Below, one piece after another: positions 35,320 to 47,400 of a DNA stretch of 64,000 nucleotides. Each line of letters begins with the position of its first letter. Positions within the stretch are counted from its first letter, which is position 1. The stretch spans positions 2,011,575 through 2,075,574 of the forward strand of contig JACDQD010000005.1 in the NCBI GenBank assembly GCA_019843655.1, in the 5' to 3' direction. The stretch comes from Lethocerus indicus (taxonomy: Eukaryota; Arthropoda; Insecta; Hemiptera; Belostomatidae). Under the pieces are notes generated by a model. That model had not been told where the DNA came from. It did no database searches and worked only from the letters and a program-made list of their open reading frames with translations. The position numbers and the translations under genes were made by a program.

Positions 35320-35548
35320 TTTTTTTCGTGAGCGATTTGGCAGTGCGAAGCCAAAAGTAATTTTCGAAAGCCGGCCGGACCATTTCAAGTTGCCTGTAAA
35401 TTCCGATCGGTCTCCCACTTCGAGTATGGTTTCAGTTTCGGTTCGTAAACCGGGCCAGTCGGTGTAGTTGTTGCGCCGCGGCCAATATTTCGTTGAGTCG
35501 TAGCGAATATTTGAAATTTCCTCGGCCGGCCAAAGACCTGCGGACGGA
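35320..35548 (+). promoter_or_regulatory. Atg3 promoter / 5' UTR, CpG-rich
   Basis: The 230 bases before the Atg3 ATG are markedly richer in CpG than the surrounding DNA (CCGGCCGGACC, GCGCCGCGGCC, CTCGGCCGGCC). This is compatible with a housekeeping-type TATA-less promoter and 5' UTR. The exact start site cannot be placed. Confidence 0.5.
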
Positions 35549-38500
35549 ATGCAGAACGTGATCAATACGGTTAAGGGTACGGCTCTTGGTGTCGCCGAAT
35601 ATCTGACACCCGTTTTGAAGGTAAAAAGAATCGACGACGGCATTAACACTGTAAAAAAAAGGCGAAAAGGAGGCCCACGAACTGTTACATTCGCATATTT
35701 CCCCAATTAATCCAAACCGGAGAGCTCTCGTTTGGATCAAAAACAAGTCACATGTCAATATAAAATTAAATACAATATATATATCTTTATACTCCTCTGA
35801 GGTATTTGCCCTTGGACAATAATAAAATGGCATATTGCTCACTCAATATATATTTATTTATTTGCGGTGTCCACAAATAAAAGTGTTATTGTAAATGTTG
35901 GATAAGTAGAAATAATTTTGATAGTGCGAGATGATACATTTCATATTATAATACACACAAATACATATGCATTAATTGCTAAATATGTTATCACTTGATG
36001 TTCGAAATTGAAATGAACTGATATAAATTTCATGATGAGAAGAACAACAGGATAAGGTTTTATCTTGAACTTCTGTTTTTTATTTTGTGGACATTTTAAT
36101 TTTATTGAATTTGTACAATTTTAATGTATTTGTGTGCTTGTACATTTGTAACAAAAGCTACACCTTCCTGATTATTATATATAGCAACAACTACCTATCA
36201 ATACACTGTGTATTGAAATACCAGGAGGGATTTACTTTTTTGTTTATAAGTCAACTGATAACATTACTTTATACCTATTATTAATTGAGTATGATTTACT
36301 ATTTCAATTGATTGATACTTAAATACTAATAGTACTACTAGCATAGTATATACTTTTGCATTACACAGGCAGGAGAAGGTATAGTTTTTAATTTGTTTAG
36401 TATTGCAACTGACCTAAAAGTGTATTTCAATGTTAAATTAGATGTCTAAATAATTAGACAATTGTAGACCCGAATTTCAAAATAAGCACTATATATCCAA
36501 AATTGTAAATTAATGTAAAATACTCCCAAAAATTGGGGTTTGATAACGATCCTCATTAAGTATGGTATGAAGTTCAATTTATACCTCTCGTATGTGAATT
36601 ATTATACGAATGTTGCTTGTTTTATGTTTGATCATACTTCGTACAAGTTTTTGAAGGAAAATTTTCAGAAATTAATAGTGCTATTAGTGCAATTGAGGAA
36701 AACTACTATGAAAGTTATATTGAATTGGGGAGATTCATCCACTGAATCTGTTTTCATTTGATTTCATGTCCACTGCTGCCGTTGTAAGTTTAAATATAAA
36801 CAGAAATATGAAGTATCCGAATTGGATTTGATGTAACAATAGGAGTTGGTGTGGATATCCACACCAGTTTTGAGCCATGACCGCTCTATGACTAATCGTA
36901 CGTTTTTTACTGTTGGGACTGTTCAAGCCGCGATTTCGATTACTCGCTATGGACGTAACGGAACCAGATTAAATTAGGTCCGGTCTGGTTTATTAGTTCG
37001 ACAGTAAGTTGTATAAAGGCGCGAATAATACCGGTGTGTTTTGCAGGAGTCTAAATTCCGCGAGACCGGGGTAATAACTCCCGAGGAATTTGTCGCCGCC
37101 GGCGACCACTTGGTCCACCACTGTCCGACGTGGCAGTGGGCGACGGGCGACGAGTCAAGGCTCAAATCGTATCTTCCCCGCAACAAGCAGTTCCTCATCA
37201 CCAAGAATGTGCCCTGCACCAGGAGGTGTAAACAGGCAAGTAGAGTATAATATATTACGGCATCGAATCAATAGCTCCCATCGTAGGTGCAATAAACTTG
37301 TAATTATTAAAGTTGTTTCTTGTACCATTCACTGTTAACATTGAATTAGTAAATTATCTAACTGTAAATACCTATCTCCACTCGGTTCTGGATAAACAAA
37401 ATAAACAGGACAGTGATCTTGTCACAACACAAAAATTTGGATTTGTGGGATTAGGGTGAATTTTGGGGTTTATTTGAATTTGTTTGTATTTGTTTGAACT
37501 TGTAACACTTTGATAAATAGTTGTGATTTTTATCTATTAACTTTTTACATTCATTAATTTGAAATTCCCTAGCTTAGGATAATGTAAGATTAGATTAGGC
37601 TTGAAAAATGCATTAGTGCTATAGTTCTGTCATTTTAATTTAGATGTTTTATTTCGTAATACACAAAATACAAATAAATAGAGAAAAAAGACATAAAATT
37701 GATTAGACAAAATGTAAATTTTTTCTGAAAATTTACATTCACAAATTCTTTAAACAATACATTTCTTTGCTCATTGAAGTACATTTAGATATTGTAAAAT
37801 GCTGCCAGATTTGTAGATTTGAACAAGAATTTAATTTCTACACTCCTAATTTTAACTGTATAGAAGATTATAGGTTACATAATTAGTACTGTATTGAAAG
37901 AATGGCAAATTCTTGCCGTACTGAACTTATAATATAAATTCTTTGCTATTTTAATTTAGATGGAATATTGTGACGAACAAGAAAAAGTGATAGATCCGGA
38001 TGACCCCGATGGAGGTTGGGTTGATACACATCACATGGACCCGATTTCGTCTGTAGAAGAAAAAGTATCAGAAATGACCCTGGATTCTGATTTAATGGTA
38101 ATTTCATCAAGCGTTTATTATAATAAAAAATTATAGTGGGTGCATACTTTCTCTTCTTTCTATTTAAAATGAATATTTTAAATCTTTATTCAAAACAAAG
38201 AAAGGTGGTTTAAACCACCTTTTTCGGAATTAGCTGACATTTCAAATCACTTGTTCACTTTGCCAATTTAAATGTAAAATGAATGAAAGTACGTCCAATG
38301 ATATCTTTTCTTTGATTTGGAGGATGTGCCCAGTTTTTTTTTCTTATGTAATCCACTCCTCAGTTCTCTAACAATTCTTATAGCGGTCAGTTAGGATTTT
38401 TAGAAATGCTTGGGAATTGAAGTCGAAAAAACCCTTTGGTCAAAACCCACCGGCAGACTATAACTTGAAATTATACAAAAATGGAACAATTGAAATTATT

Positions 38501-40951
38501 GTGGTTATGTAGCTTTTTGAGTTTCTACAATGCATTACATAATGTGGATGTCATTTGCCAAGGACTTTAAATATAAGAGATAAGATATTGATCAATGTGT
38601 AACATTTCATCCTATTTTTTTTAGTCATTTGATTAGATAAATTAAATAATCATTGATAATTTATTTTATAAAACAATTACTCAGTAAATGTACTTTTAAT
38701 ATTAAATAGTATCTTATAAATTGAATTGATAACATAGGCTGAGTTATCGTAATTTTATTTTGTGAGTGTTGGAAATTGGAGGTATTTGAAGAAACCGCAT
38801 ACACATTATGTCTTTAAAACCCCTTAAGAGGCCAAACTGTGCACACTCGAGATAATTCGAGCGGCATTATATTTTATCTATGTTTATCATTTACATACGA
38901 TTGTAAGCTATAACACTTATTTATTCGAGAATAAAACAAGGAAAAAGAAGATCCCACAAGATATTGTGCTGTGTGTTGTGCTAAAAGGGATAGCAAAGGA
39001 AAAAGGAAAAGAAAAAAGAGTCGTTACATGTGTAATACTTGCAATGTTGGGCTACACCTTCCTTCAAAATATATCACACAAAAGAAAATTTGATTAATTT
39101 TTTAAAATAAATACTAGTATTATTATTATTTCTGTTATAAAAGTATAAATAAATGTTTTTACCGATTAAAATATGTTTTTTTGTCGAAATAGCAATTCGA
39201 AAAGAAAGATAAAAAAGTCGATGTATGTGTAACATTGCAATATTCGGCTCTTTTCTGCAATGTGGATCAAAATCCAAAATAAAAATAAATATTTTGATTA
39301 ATCTTGTATTTTTTTGCCAAGACAATGTTCTAGTGTTTTTTTACATAAAAAAAAATTAATTTTATGGCCGGTTCTTTTCAAAAAAATCTGTGCGTTAAGG
39401 GGGTAATTAGCACAGCGGGTTAATTAAAAATTCTATTGTAATTTTTTTAAATTCTGACCTGCGAATCTATCACGAACCAATCGGTCCATGCTTTGTCCGT
39501 TGCAGGAAGCCGATGGAAATTCGACAAAGCAGAAGAGAACAACGCAGAACGGCAACAGTCGAAGAAACAATATTAACGACGACGATGATGACGACAATGA
39601 CGAGGATGACGATGAAGAGGCGATCGATATGGACGATTTTGAAGAGAATGGCCTATTTGAGGATCAAGTAGGTTATATGTAAGAGAAGTTTTTTTTTGCA
39701 AGAAAAGAAACATTGCCGCATTTAATTTGAAGCCGATTTTCAGCAAATATACAAAACAAGTTGAAGCGTGAAAGTTTAATACAAAATGAAGACGGTTATA
39801 CAAAAAAAGAGAATTCTTGTTGCAGTGTGTTAATAGTATTCATTTTTAAAACTCAATTTCAGACATTAATGTTGGTTATTTTGCGCTCTCTACAAAGTTC
39901 TGATTTGATAGGAGTTTTATAATCTTGGAATGTCCAATTATTATTATCATTATTGGGTGTTCACCAAAACTGATAATTTCACTCCAGACTAGATTCAAGA
40001 TCAGACATCTCGGTTAATTATTAAATTCTTACTGTCAAAAATATTAAGGACAATAACCGACGCACCCTACTATGTCTCCAACCTCACCCTACACACAAAT
40101 CTTAAAGTCCCGTTTGTCCGGGACCTTGCCATACAAAAATAAACACGACGATTTAAATGTTTAAATAAATAAAAAAAATATATAAAAAAATGTTTAAAAA
40201 ATTTTAAAAAAGTAATAAAAAAAAGGGAGGAAACCAGTGGGTTTCTCCTCCGATTGTTGTCTATTGTAGTTAGTGCTTGTATCAATGTTGCTTATTGTAT
40301 CATTTTACAGTTGCAACAATAAAAGAGAGAAAAAAAAATTATTAAATTAGTACTTCACAGGTCTGAGAACTCATCTTTAACTTTAATGTTTTATGTTATT
40401 TTAAAACAGTAAAAATTATATTTATTTCTATCACCCGCCTCTATTTGATTTTGTTCAGAAATTCTTTTTCGCATCTTTTTGTTTAGTAATGCTCTATAAA
40501 AAAAGGTTTTACTGACATTTCGTTATTTCAAAATATTTCATCATTTGCCAATGGACAACGAATGCGTTTCAGTAAATTACATTAAATTCAATATAGGTTT
40601 ACCTTTTAATAAAGATTTATATCTATTGGTTTGGCTATTATTATTTGTATTAACGCTTTTAATATTTGAAATTTTTTTTTCCGCAGGCCGTCCTGGACGA
40701 TCCCAAGCAGAAAACGGTGGAAGAGTCTTCCGAAATCTGCGGTGAAATTATTAAAACCAGAACTTATGATTTGCATATAACCTACGACAAATACTATCAG
40801 ACGCCGAGGCTCTGGTTGACTGGATACGATGAAGTGAGCATTAAATTTAATTTTATATTGATTCTTCTTAGTATTGCGTTGTTGAGGTCAATTTTTTTTC
40901 TGTTCCCAAATTGTGTCCAAATAAATTGCCATATTTATTTGCAGTATTATA

Positions 40952-41018
<67 letters not shown>

Positions 41019-41937
41019 GTAATTTTAGAAAATTAATATTAATCCTCTTTATTAAAATATTGTTTATTAACTGTAAGAATTCAAATTATAATATTAATTA
41101 TTTAAGTTTCAATCTTTGACTGAAAATTGATGTTTATACTATAAACATTGAAAAAGAAAATAGTTTACAGTGAATTTTTTTTCATAATTTATTTGCACTT
41201 TGATTAATATTATTGAGCTTTTTATTGTTATTTACTCGCGATAGTTATACAGTAAAATACTCTATTACGCTTATATTTTTAGTTGGTTGATGGATACTTT
41301 AAATAATACTTTAATATTTTGTTGTTGAATTTTGATAAAAACTTTTGTTTTGTTGTATTGGATCAAATGATTGTTGTTGTATTTTAGAATAAGGTGCCGC
41401 TGAACGTTGAACAGATGTACGACGACGTTAGCCAGGATCATGCGCGTAAGACTGTGACAATGGAGACTCACCCTCATATGCCCGGACCTCCGATGGCCTC
41501 TGTACACCCTTGCAGGTAACTATCGAACGGTTGATTATTCGGAAACAATTACTATAATCATGCCCCTTATCGGTGCGAATGAAATAAACTTACCGTAGAT
41601 TTCGTGTCTTTCTGTCTCCTCTCGCTGGTTTTTTTTATGCGTTCAGGTTGTGTTAGCTTGACCGGCTGTAACCAGTTCGTAGTTTACCTGTAACTAGTCG
41701 TAAACGGAAACACACGAAATCGACGGTATTCCAAACCCCTCGCAGACCACAAAACGGGTATGTTGAAAAAATTTATAATTTTTCAGACACGCCGAAGTGA
41801 TGAAGAAAATTATCGAGACCGTACTGGAAGGCGGCGGCGAATTGGGCGTGCACATGTACCTTATTATATTCTTGAAATTCGTACAGTCGGTCATACCAAC
41901 GGTCGAATACGATTATACGCAAAATTTTGCCATGTAA
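35549..41937 (+). CDS. Atg3: Atg3, E2-like Atg8/LC3 conjugating enzyme, 7 exons
   Basis: Complete model, 328 codons: 35549-35620, 37047-37235, 37960-38097, 39506-39667, 40687-40833, 41388-41515 and 41787-41937; all phases agree. Atg3 receives Atg8/LC3 from the E1 Atg7 and transfers it to phosphatidylethanolamine on the phagophore. Seen: an N-terminal amphipathic helix (residues 1-24, [19 protein letters not shown]), which in the family senses membrane curvature; the E2-fold start ESKFRETG; an acidic flexible region (about 150-187, with a long Asp/Glu run and [14 protein letters not shown]) that in the family contacts Atg7 and the Atg12-Atg5-Atg16 machinery; [20 protein letters not shown]; and the catalytic HPC motif with Cys278 at the end of exon 6. 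The C-terminus is [15 protein letters not shown]. Intron 2 uses a GC donor (CAG|GCAAGT at 37236). The last intron is mostly a Penelope-like copy. Length is typical of animal Atg3. Confidence 0.97.
38816..39422 (+). mobile_element. piggyBac remnant with transposase C-terminal zinc motif
   Basis: In Atg3 intron 3, frame 38955-39090 reads [20 protein letters not shown], then [19 protein letters not shown] and a stop. This is the Cys-rich (C..C ... RYxCxxC) end of a piggyBac transposase. A terminal motif ending in CGGGTTAA at 39422 with a TTAA-like flank fits the superfamily. The catalytic part is deleted. Confidence 0.7.
40047..40338 (+). mobile_element. Jockey-type LINE 3' end in Atg3 intron
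   Basis: Codons [20 protein letters not shown] then [11 protein letters not shown] and a stop match the C-terminus of non-LTR retrotransposon ORF2. They are followed by the LINE tail shared with 12905-13135 (GGAGGAAACCAGTGGGTTTC, AATAAAAGAGAG). Heavily 5'-truncated. Confidence 0.8.
40953..41014. repeat. (AT)n microsatellite in Atg3 intron
   Basis: ACATACATAC leads into about 50 bases of AT repeats. Confidence 0.95.
41590..41765. mobile_element. Penelope-like foldback copy in the last Atg3 intron
   Basis: Starts ACCGTAGATTTCGTGTCTTT and CTCCTCTCGCTGG and ends with CACACGAAATCGACGG, CCCCTCGCAGACCAC, AAAACGGGTATGTTG, so the long arm is at the right here, inverted relative to most copies. The centre is replaced by GTAACCAGTT/AACTAG sequence and the hammerhead is lost. 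It makes up about 175 of the 271 intron bases. Confidence 0.8.
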
Positions 41938-41999
41938 TTTCGTTTTCACGGGCTCGCGTTTCTCTACGCGACGTACTTTTTTTTCGAGCTTTAATCAGC

Positions 42000-44429
42000 G
42001 CCAACACACGACTAAGTTTTCCATTTCGGCTCTGTACGCGAAATATCGGGATCGCAGATTTGGGCTTCGGTGTTTATTATTGTACAGCGTGAGATTACTT
42101 TCTCTCGGCTTTCATCACAAAATTCGATTAGGCTGTTACCACGAAATGCTTTCACTTTAATTTGTGTTGTTGAGGTATTTCAAAACACAGTGTTTGAGAG
42201 CATTTAAAATACTCTGTATAGAAACAAAAGAAAAGGGCTACTCGAGTATATTTAATTGTAATAAACATCACGGCAATTCTTTAGTATACATTTCCGTTAT
42301 AATTTTTCCTTTTAAAGATTTATTATTTTAGCTAATTACAATGAGACATTACAATGTTAATATTGAGTTTTTGTAGAGATATATTCGGCACTGACTCAAC
42401 AACACAAAATTAATATGGTTCATCAGAAATGAAAAATGTTAAAGCCTCCTTCCTTCTCTGACCTTCTAACATTTTATGTCAAACGTTTTTGGTTTATGTT
42501 ACACAACAAACTGAATGACATAATTTGTTTGGTGGGTGTATACATATACTCTCATACACTCATCATATGATAATTTTATTCATAAGCAAAAATGAACATG
42601 TTTGTATTTCATAATTTATACAGTTAAATTTATATGTAGTTTATATTCATAGATTGAATGATTTTTAAATCAATTTTTAAATTATTTATTTTAAGCCAAA
42701 AGGTGCAGTCGAATGAACATTTTTCGTCGAGAAGTTAACATTTTCTGTGATTAAAAAATGATTAATATATTAAAATTAAGTGTAATTTCGTTGAACCTCC
42801 AATATAGAATAATAATCAAATGAGTTCTCGTTATTGAAATGAAAAAGAAGATTTAAAATTTTTAAAATAGTGCCCAAAATCTGAAATGTATGTCATATTC
42901 TGAACGGTAGAAATTATTACAAGGTTTCTGAATGTTTACTTTTTTCTGGTAGTTTCAGTTGAAATAGTACACTTTAATTTTAAATAGCCACTGTACCTAT
43001 TTATTAATTAATAGTGAGGAAAATTGTATGACTATGTTGGTTATATTTATACAGAAAAAGAAATCAAATTTAATATATTTATTGGCATTTTATTTCAGAA
43101 ATAGATTATTTCCAAATTAAAGAAAATGTATTTTTAGAGTGTTTATTATATGTTTCTTATGTTTATAAAAAAATTGTGTGAATTTTGCTGTATTTCAAGT
43201 GATGTAATTTTGAAAATGTTTTTGTTGCATAAAAATTATGCAGAATACAATTTGTATTTTGTAGCTGACAAAAGACATTTGTTTTTTTTTTCAATAAATT
43301 TTGTGTGGGTATTTATTTTAAGTTTTTGATTTGTACATACTGTGTGCTTAAATATGAGAGTGTAAAAAATAAAATTATGCCGCCGGGTTAAAATTAATTT
43401 GGTTTCAGAAACAAATGTCGAAAAATAAGCAAGAAGGTTGTAATTGGGAAAATGAACTGAATAATACAACATTGAAATGGTACAAAAGAATCACATATAT
43501 TTTTTACAACCCACGAGTATCGCATATTCCGGGTCACATATAATTTATATATATACATATAAAAACTCTTTACACGTTTAATATACAAACTGATATGCTT
43601 TTAAATTCATTTTTGACGCAATAACAATTACACTTTAGATTGGATAAATTATATTAGAATGAAGGCTTCCATGACCAGAACTTGAATTGTCATTAAGTTG
43701 CTTTTTGCGGTAGGATCGCATAACGTTCCGGGATTTTTCCCGTGTCCGGAAACTGCCCAAGGGTAGTACTCCACCGGAAGGGTTTTACCCTTGACCATCT
43801 CGGGTGTTGTCCACCTTATTATCATATTCCATTAAGTGGTTTATGTTCATTGTAGAGCAGGGCGGATAGCACAAAAAGCAGTTGTACAACATAAAAGTAA
43901 AAGAAGATAACTAAAAAACATTCACCTAAATGACAGGCTTTCTCCTGGGCATAGAATTTTATTTTCTGTTATTTAAAAATTTCAAAAAGAATGTTCCACC
44001 CCTGGAAGAAAATTAAAGCCGAACTGAAGCCTTCCCCTAACTGCCATACTACATACTATCATCACGTATCATTTAACTAGGAAAACCGTAACATTTGCAA
44101 ATCAATGAAATTAATACCACTAAAAATATTATTTCTACAATGGGAATAAAAACTTGTATTAACAGAGAATATCAATCTCGTTTAAAAAATATTTTATTTA
44201 ACTAACATTAATTTTTGGCAAATGTCAAATAACTAAAATTAAGATTGCTGATTGTCTTCTCTTATATAATAAATTGTTTCAGAAGGTAAATGAAAATATG
44301 CTTTCACTTAGACTTAAAGAATAACAAGTATTGTCTCTGATTTAAAACAAGTAGGTTGCCTTTCAATTAAAAAATAAATAACTAAAATTAAAGCTTTTTT
44401 GGGGAGATTAATATTTTTGGTTATTTCTC
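42000..44429. other. Atg3 3' flank, convergent with the ZAD zinc-finger gene
   Basis: No protein gene seen. A first AATAAA on the + strand lies at 42260-42265, and others follow near 43.37 kb. A short GC-rich block at 43685-43812 resembles 49853-50045. The two flanking genes end tail to tail across this 2.5 kb. Confidence 0.5.
43685..43812. repeat. GC-rich dispersed repeat C, copy 1
   Basis: Shares the ordered motifs GGATCGCATAA, CCGGG and GGAAACnnCCC with 49853-50045 in AT-rich surroundings. Divergent; probably an old SINE-like family. Confidence 0.4.
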
Positions 44430-47400
44430 TTATCCAATACTGAGAAAAGGAGACGGTATGTGTATCGATGTTGAATTTAGTGATGTCAACATTCTGACTT
44501 GATTCTCATCTGTGACAAATTCTATATCGTTCTCAGGCACCTCTATTTGGGTCAAATGTCCTCCTTCATCTGTCATCTAAAACAATACAAAAAAATATAA
44601 TACTCATTTTCTTCTTTGCCTTCGTGCGAAAACAAGGTACGCAAATGTAGTCTGTGTCGGGAAACAATTTTGACTAATCATATAAAATTACAACGGTAAT
44701 TCTGTAAAGGGAAATAAGTTTCTGCTCCATAACTAAAAATTATTACCAAAGTATTGAGGTCATTCAAAAACGGATATTCAAAAAAAGAACATGCAAGTCA
44801 TCATAAACAAAATATTGCATTCAGCAAACTACAATTTGGATATCAAAAAAGTAATAGCAATAGCATGTAAAATAAAATAATTAAAAATAGCATGTCCCAG
44901 ATCTAAAAGAAATATCGAGATGACAGAGACTGCTGAAAATAACACTTGACACTTGATCATTTTAACAACCGTAATTTTAATTGTGAACCTTGACCCACTC
45001 TAATTTCTAAAAAACTATAATCATTTTTTTCACACATTGTACACTGTCACACGGTGTAATATGGCTTGAATGCCCCCTGTTGGACGAAATTAGTTCAAGC
45101 GAAATGTAACACTTTTGTCTTGCAGTTCTGAGAACGGGCAATGTTGAATGTGAGCAGATGTAGTAACAAAATCTGATATTTGGAGCTTAATGAGTGCTTC
45201 GAGTAGGCGTACCTGTTAACCCTTTGCCCTCGAGGCGCTTTTCTGGTGGGTGAACCAGCAACTTGTACTGTAACTGTTATGTCGTACCATGATCACCATA
45301 TATAGAACGGGATGATAAGGTCTTCCCTTCTACTTTACTTGCAGCGTTATTGTTAGTTTCCGGCACTATCTCAATAACTAATTCCTCGATGAAAAATAAT
45401 TTGAAAAAATCTATCTGTACTTTTATGTGTGGAAATACGTGCGGTCCTACTTGTCTTTCACCGGATATAAACGGTATTCTTCTGGGGATTTCTTCGGATT
45501 CTTTGCACACTGTCCATTCTGAAGGTTCAGTCTCTTCTGTACAGTCACTTTGGCTTCTAGATTCGTCTTCTTACTCCTCTAACGTCATCGTCATCTTCAT
45601 CACTTCCGTCTTCATTCTTACGGGCGAGCCGTCTATGTAGTGATGTAATTTCGTTCGTTACTGCCGAAAAATCGAACTCATCTTCGCTAGAAGTAATCTC
45701 TTCGTCGTATTCCATACTTATTGGGCTCGGTAACTTTGAAAGAAATAATGCGATCGACAAGAAGGTCGAGTTCGAACTGATGTCGAAGCCACAGTTCCGA
45801 CCGCGCGGTCGCTAGTATTTTTGAGATAAGACATTTTATCGCATAAGCGGTGCTAAGACGTCCTTTATTTCGGATAACACACCCTTATAGCTATTTAGAC
45901 ACCGCGTAATATGATCTACAAATGGCCAGTAGACCTTTCAAGCGATATTCCTTAGGTCAAACACAAATAAACACATCGATTCGAATGGTGCCTCTCTCAG
46001 GCACCGCTCGAGTTATCGCATCACATCCAGTGGTACCTGAGAGGCACCGCTCGAGCGCAAAGGGTTAAATTATACGTATAATAGTCTCGAGACTAATAAT
46101 ACTCACAAGATGGGTGACTGGTATATGGGGAAGCGAGTGTACGGGGGTCAATTCCGCAGTGAGGCTTTGCTGTCCCTCTGTGACGGGTATAACCTGACCA
46201 TCGGATGTTGTAACCTGCAGCGATTTACCATCAGAAGTTGTCACCTATAATACAATAATTATTTTTCAAAATTATTACAACTCGACATATTTCAGTCTTG
46301 TATTGGTAATCGAGTCAACTTGCAACAGGCATTGTTTATTAATAAAAATAAACAATTCGTTCTCTATTATGTTAAGTTAACAAAGCTCACATTTTAACAC
46401 CGTTTCAATTAAATAATCTGTGAACCTTCTTAATAATAAAAACTGACACATTTATTTATTTCATTTATATTCTATATTAAATAAACTATTTTAAAGTGTT
46501 TACAGTATTTGTAATTGTGTTCATTAAATCATTACGCTTTACTGACTGTGGGATTCATTACCCAAACACCAGTAAGTTCAATTTTTTTTTTTCAAATAAC
46601 TATCAGTAGAGCATTGTTCTGAACTTCAAATAAAAATAAATAAGATATGAAACCCATTGGTAAATATGAAATTTCGTGTCATCCAAATAAAAATTTTCTT
46701 TTCTTAATGCGATTCTTATTAGTAGATTATGTGTTAGCAGATTTCAAATATGCTGGAGTCTTTTTATCCTTAGGTCAATACTGTACAAATGTTTTAAACT
46801 ACTTTAAAACACGTTTAACACGATTGTTTATTATAAATAATGAATTCAAATGAAAAATACAACGTTTCTGTTTAGTTTTACATATTAGCCATTTATTTTC
46901 CCTAAATGCTTCTAATTTAAAACTTGAGGACCATTTAAAATTGTTTGGTAGTGTCTAACCAGAAAAACAAATTCACAACAGTGAAATTTGAAGTTTTAAA
47001 ATGTTCAAGTTGGCCCAAAAGACTTTTTTCTCTCTCTCCATACAGAATGAATTAAAACATGCCTGCAGCTGTGTGCCGTCGTGAAGCGTGAAATGAATTG
47101 GGTTGCCGTGTTCATCTGTGACCTGCATCGCTATATACGGTTCTGTCACATCTTCCTCCGAGTCTTTGGTGTCCAAACCGACATCGCAGTTGGGCACTAC
47201 AAAGTACTTTTCGGCGATCTGAAACAAATATTAAACAACGCAATTGATACATTGGGAAGAATGTCTGTGAACAGTTTTCTGAGTGTTACTTCCTATTATT
47301 ACTGATTGTTTGGACGTTGGCTGGGTAATAAATATACGAATACGTTTCATTGTAATTTTAAGCTATGATAATATTTTAAATATAAAAGTCTTCAGGACTA

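Larger units (their letters stand above)
32886..35548. promoter_or_regulatory. Divergent intergenic region between Rubicon and Atg3
   Basis: The start codons of Rubicon (-) and Atg3 (+) are 2.66 kb apart. The region contains two relatively CpG-rich islands (about 33.89-34.20 kb and 35.32-35.55 kb) that are likely promoters, an old PLE copy, a C15 run (34211-34225), a microsatellite with repeat A, and two weak exon candidates. No TATA box was clearly placed. Confidence 0.5.
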
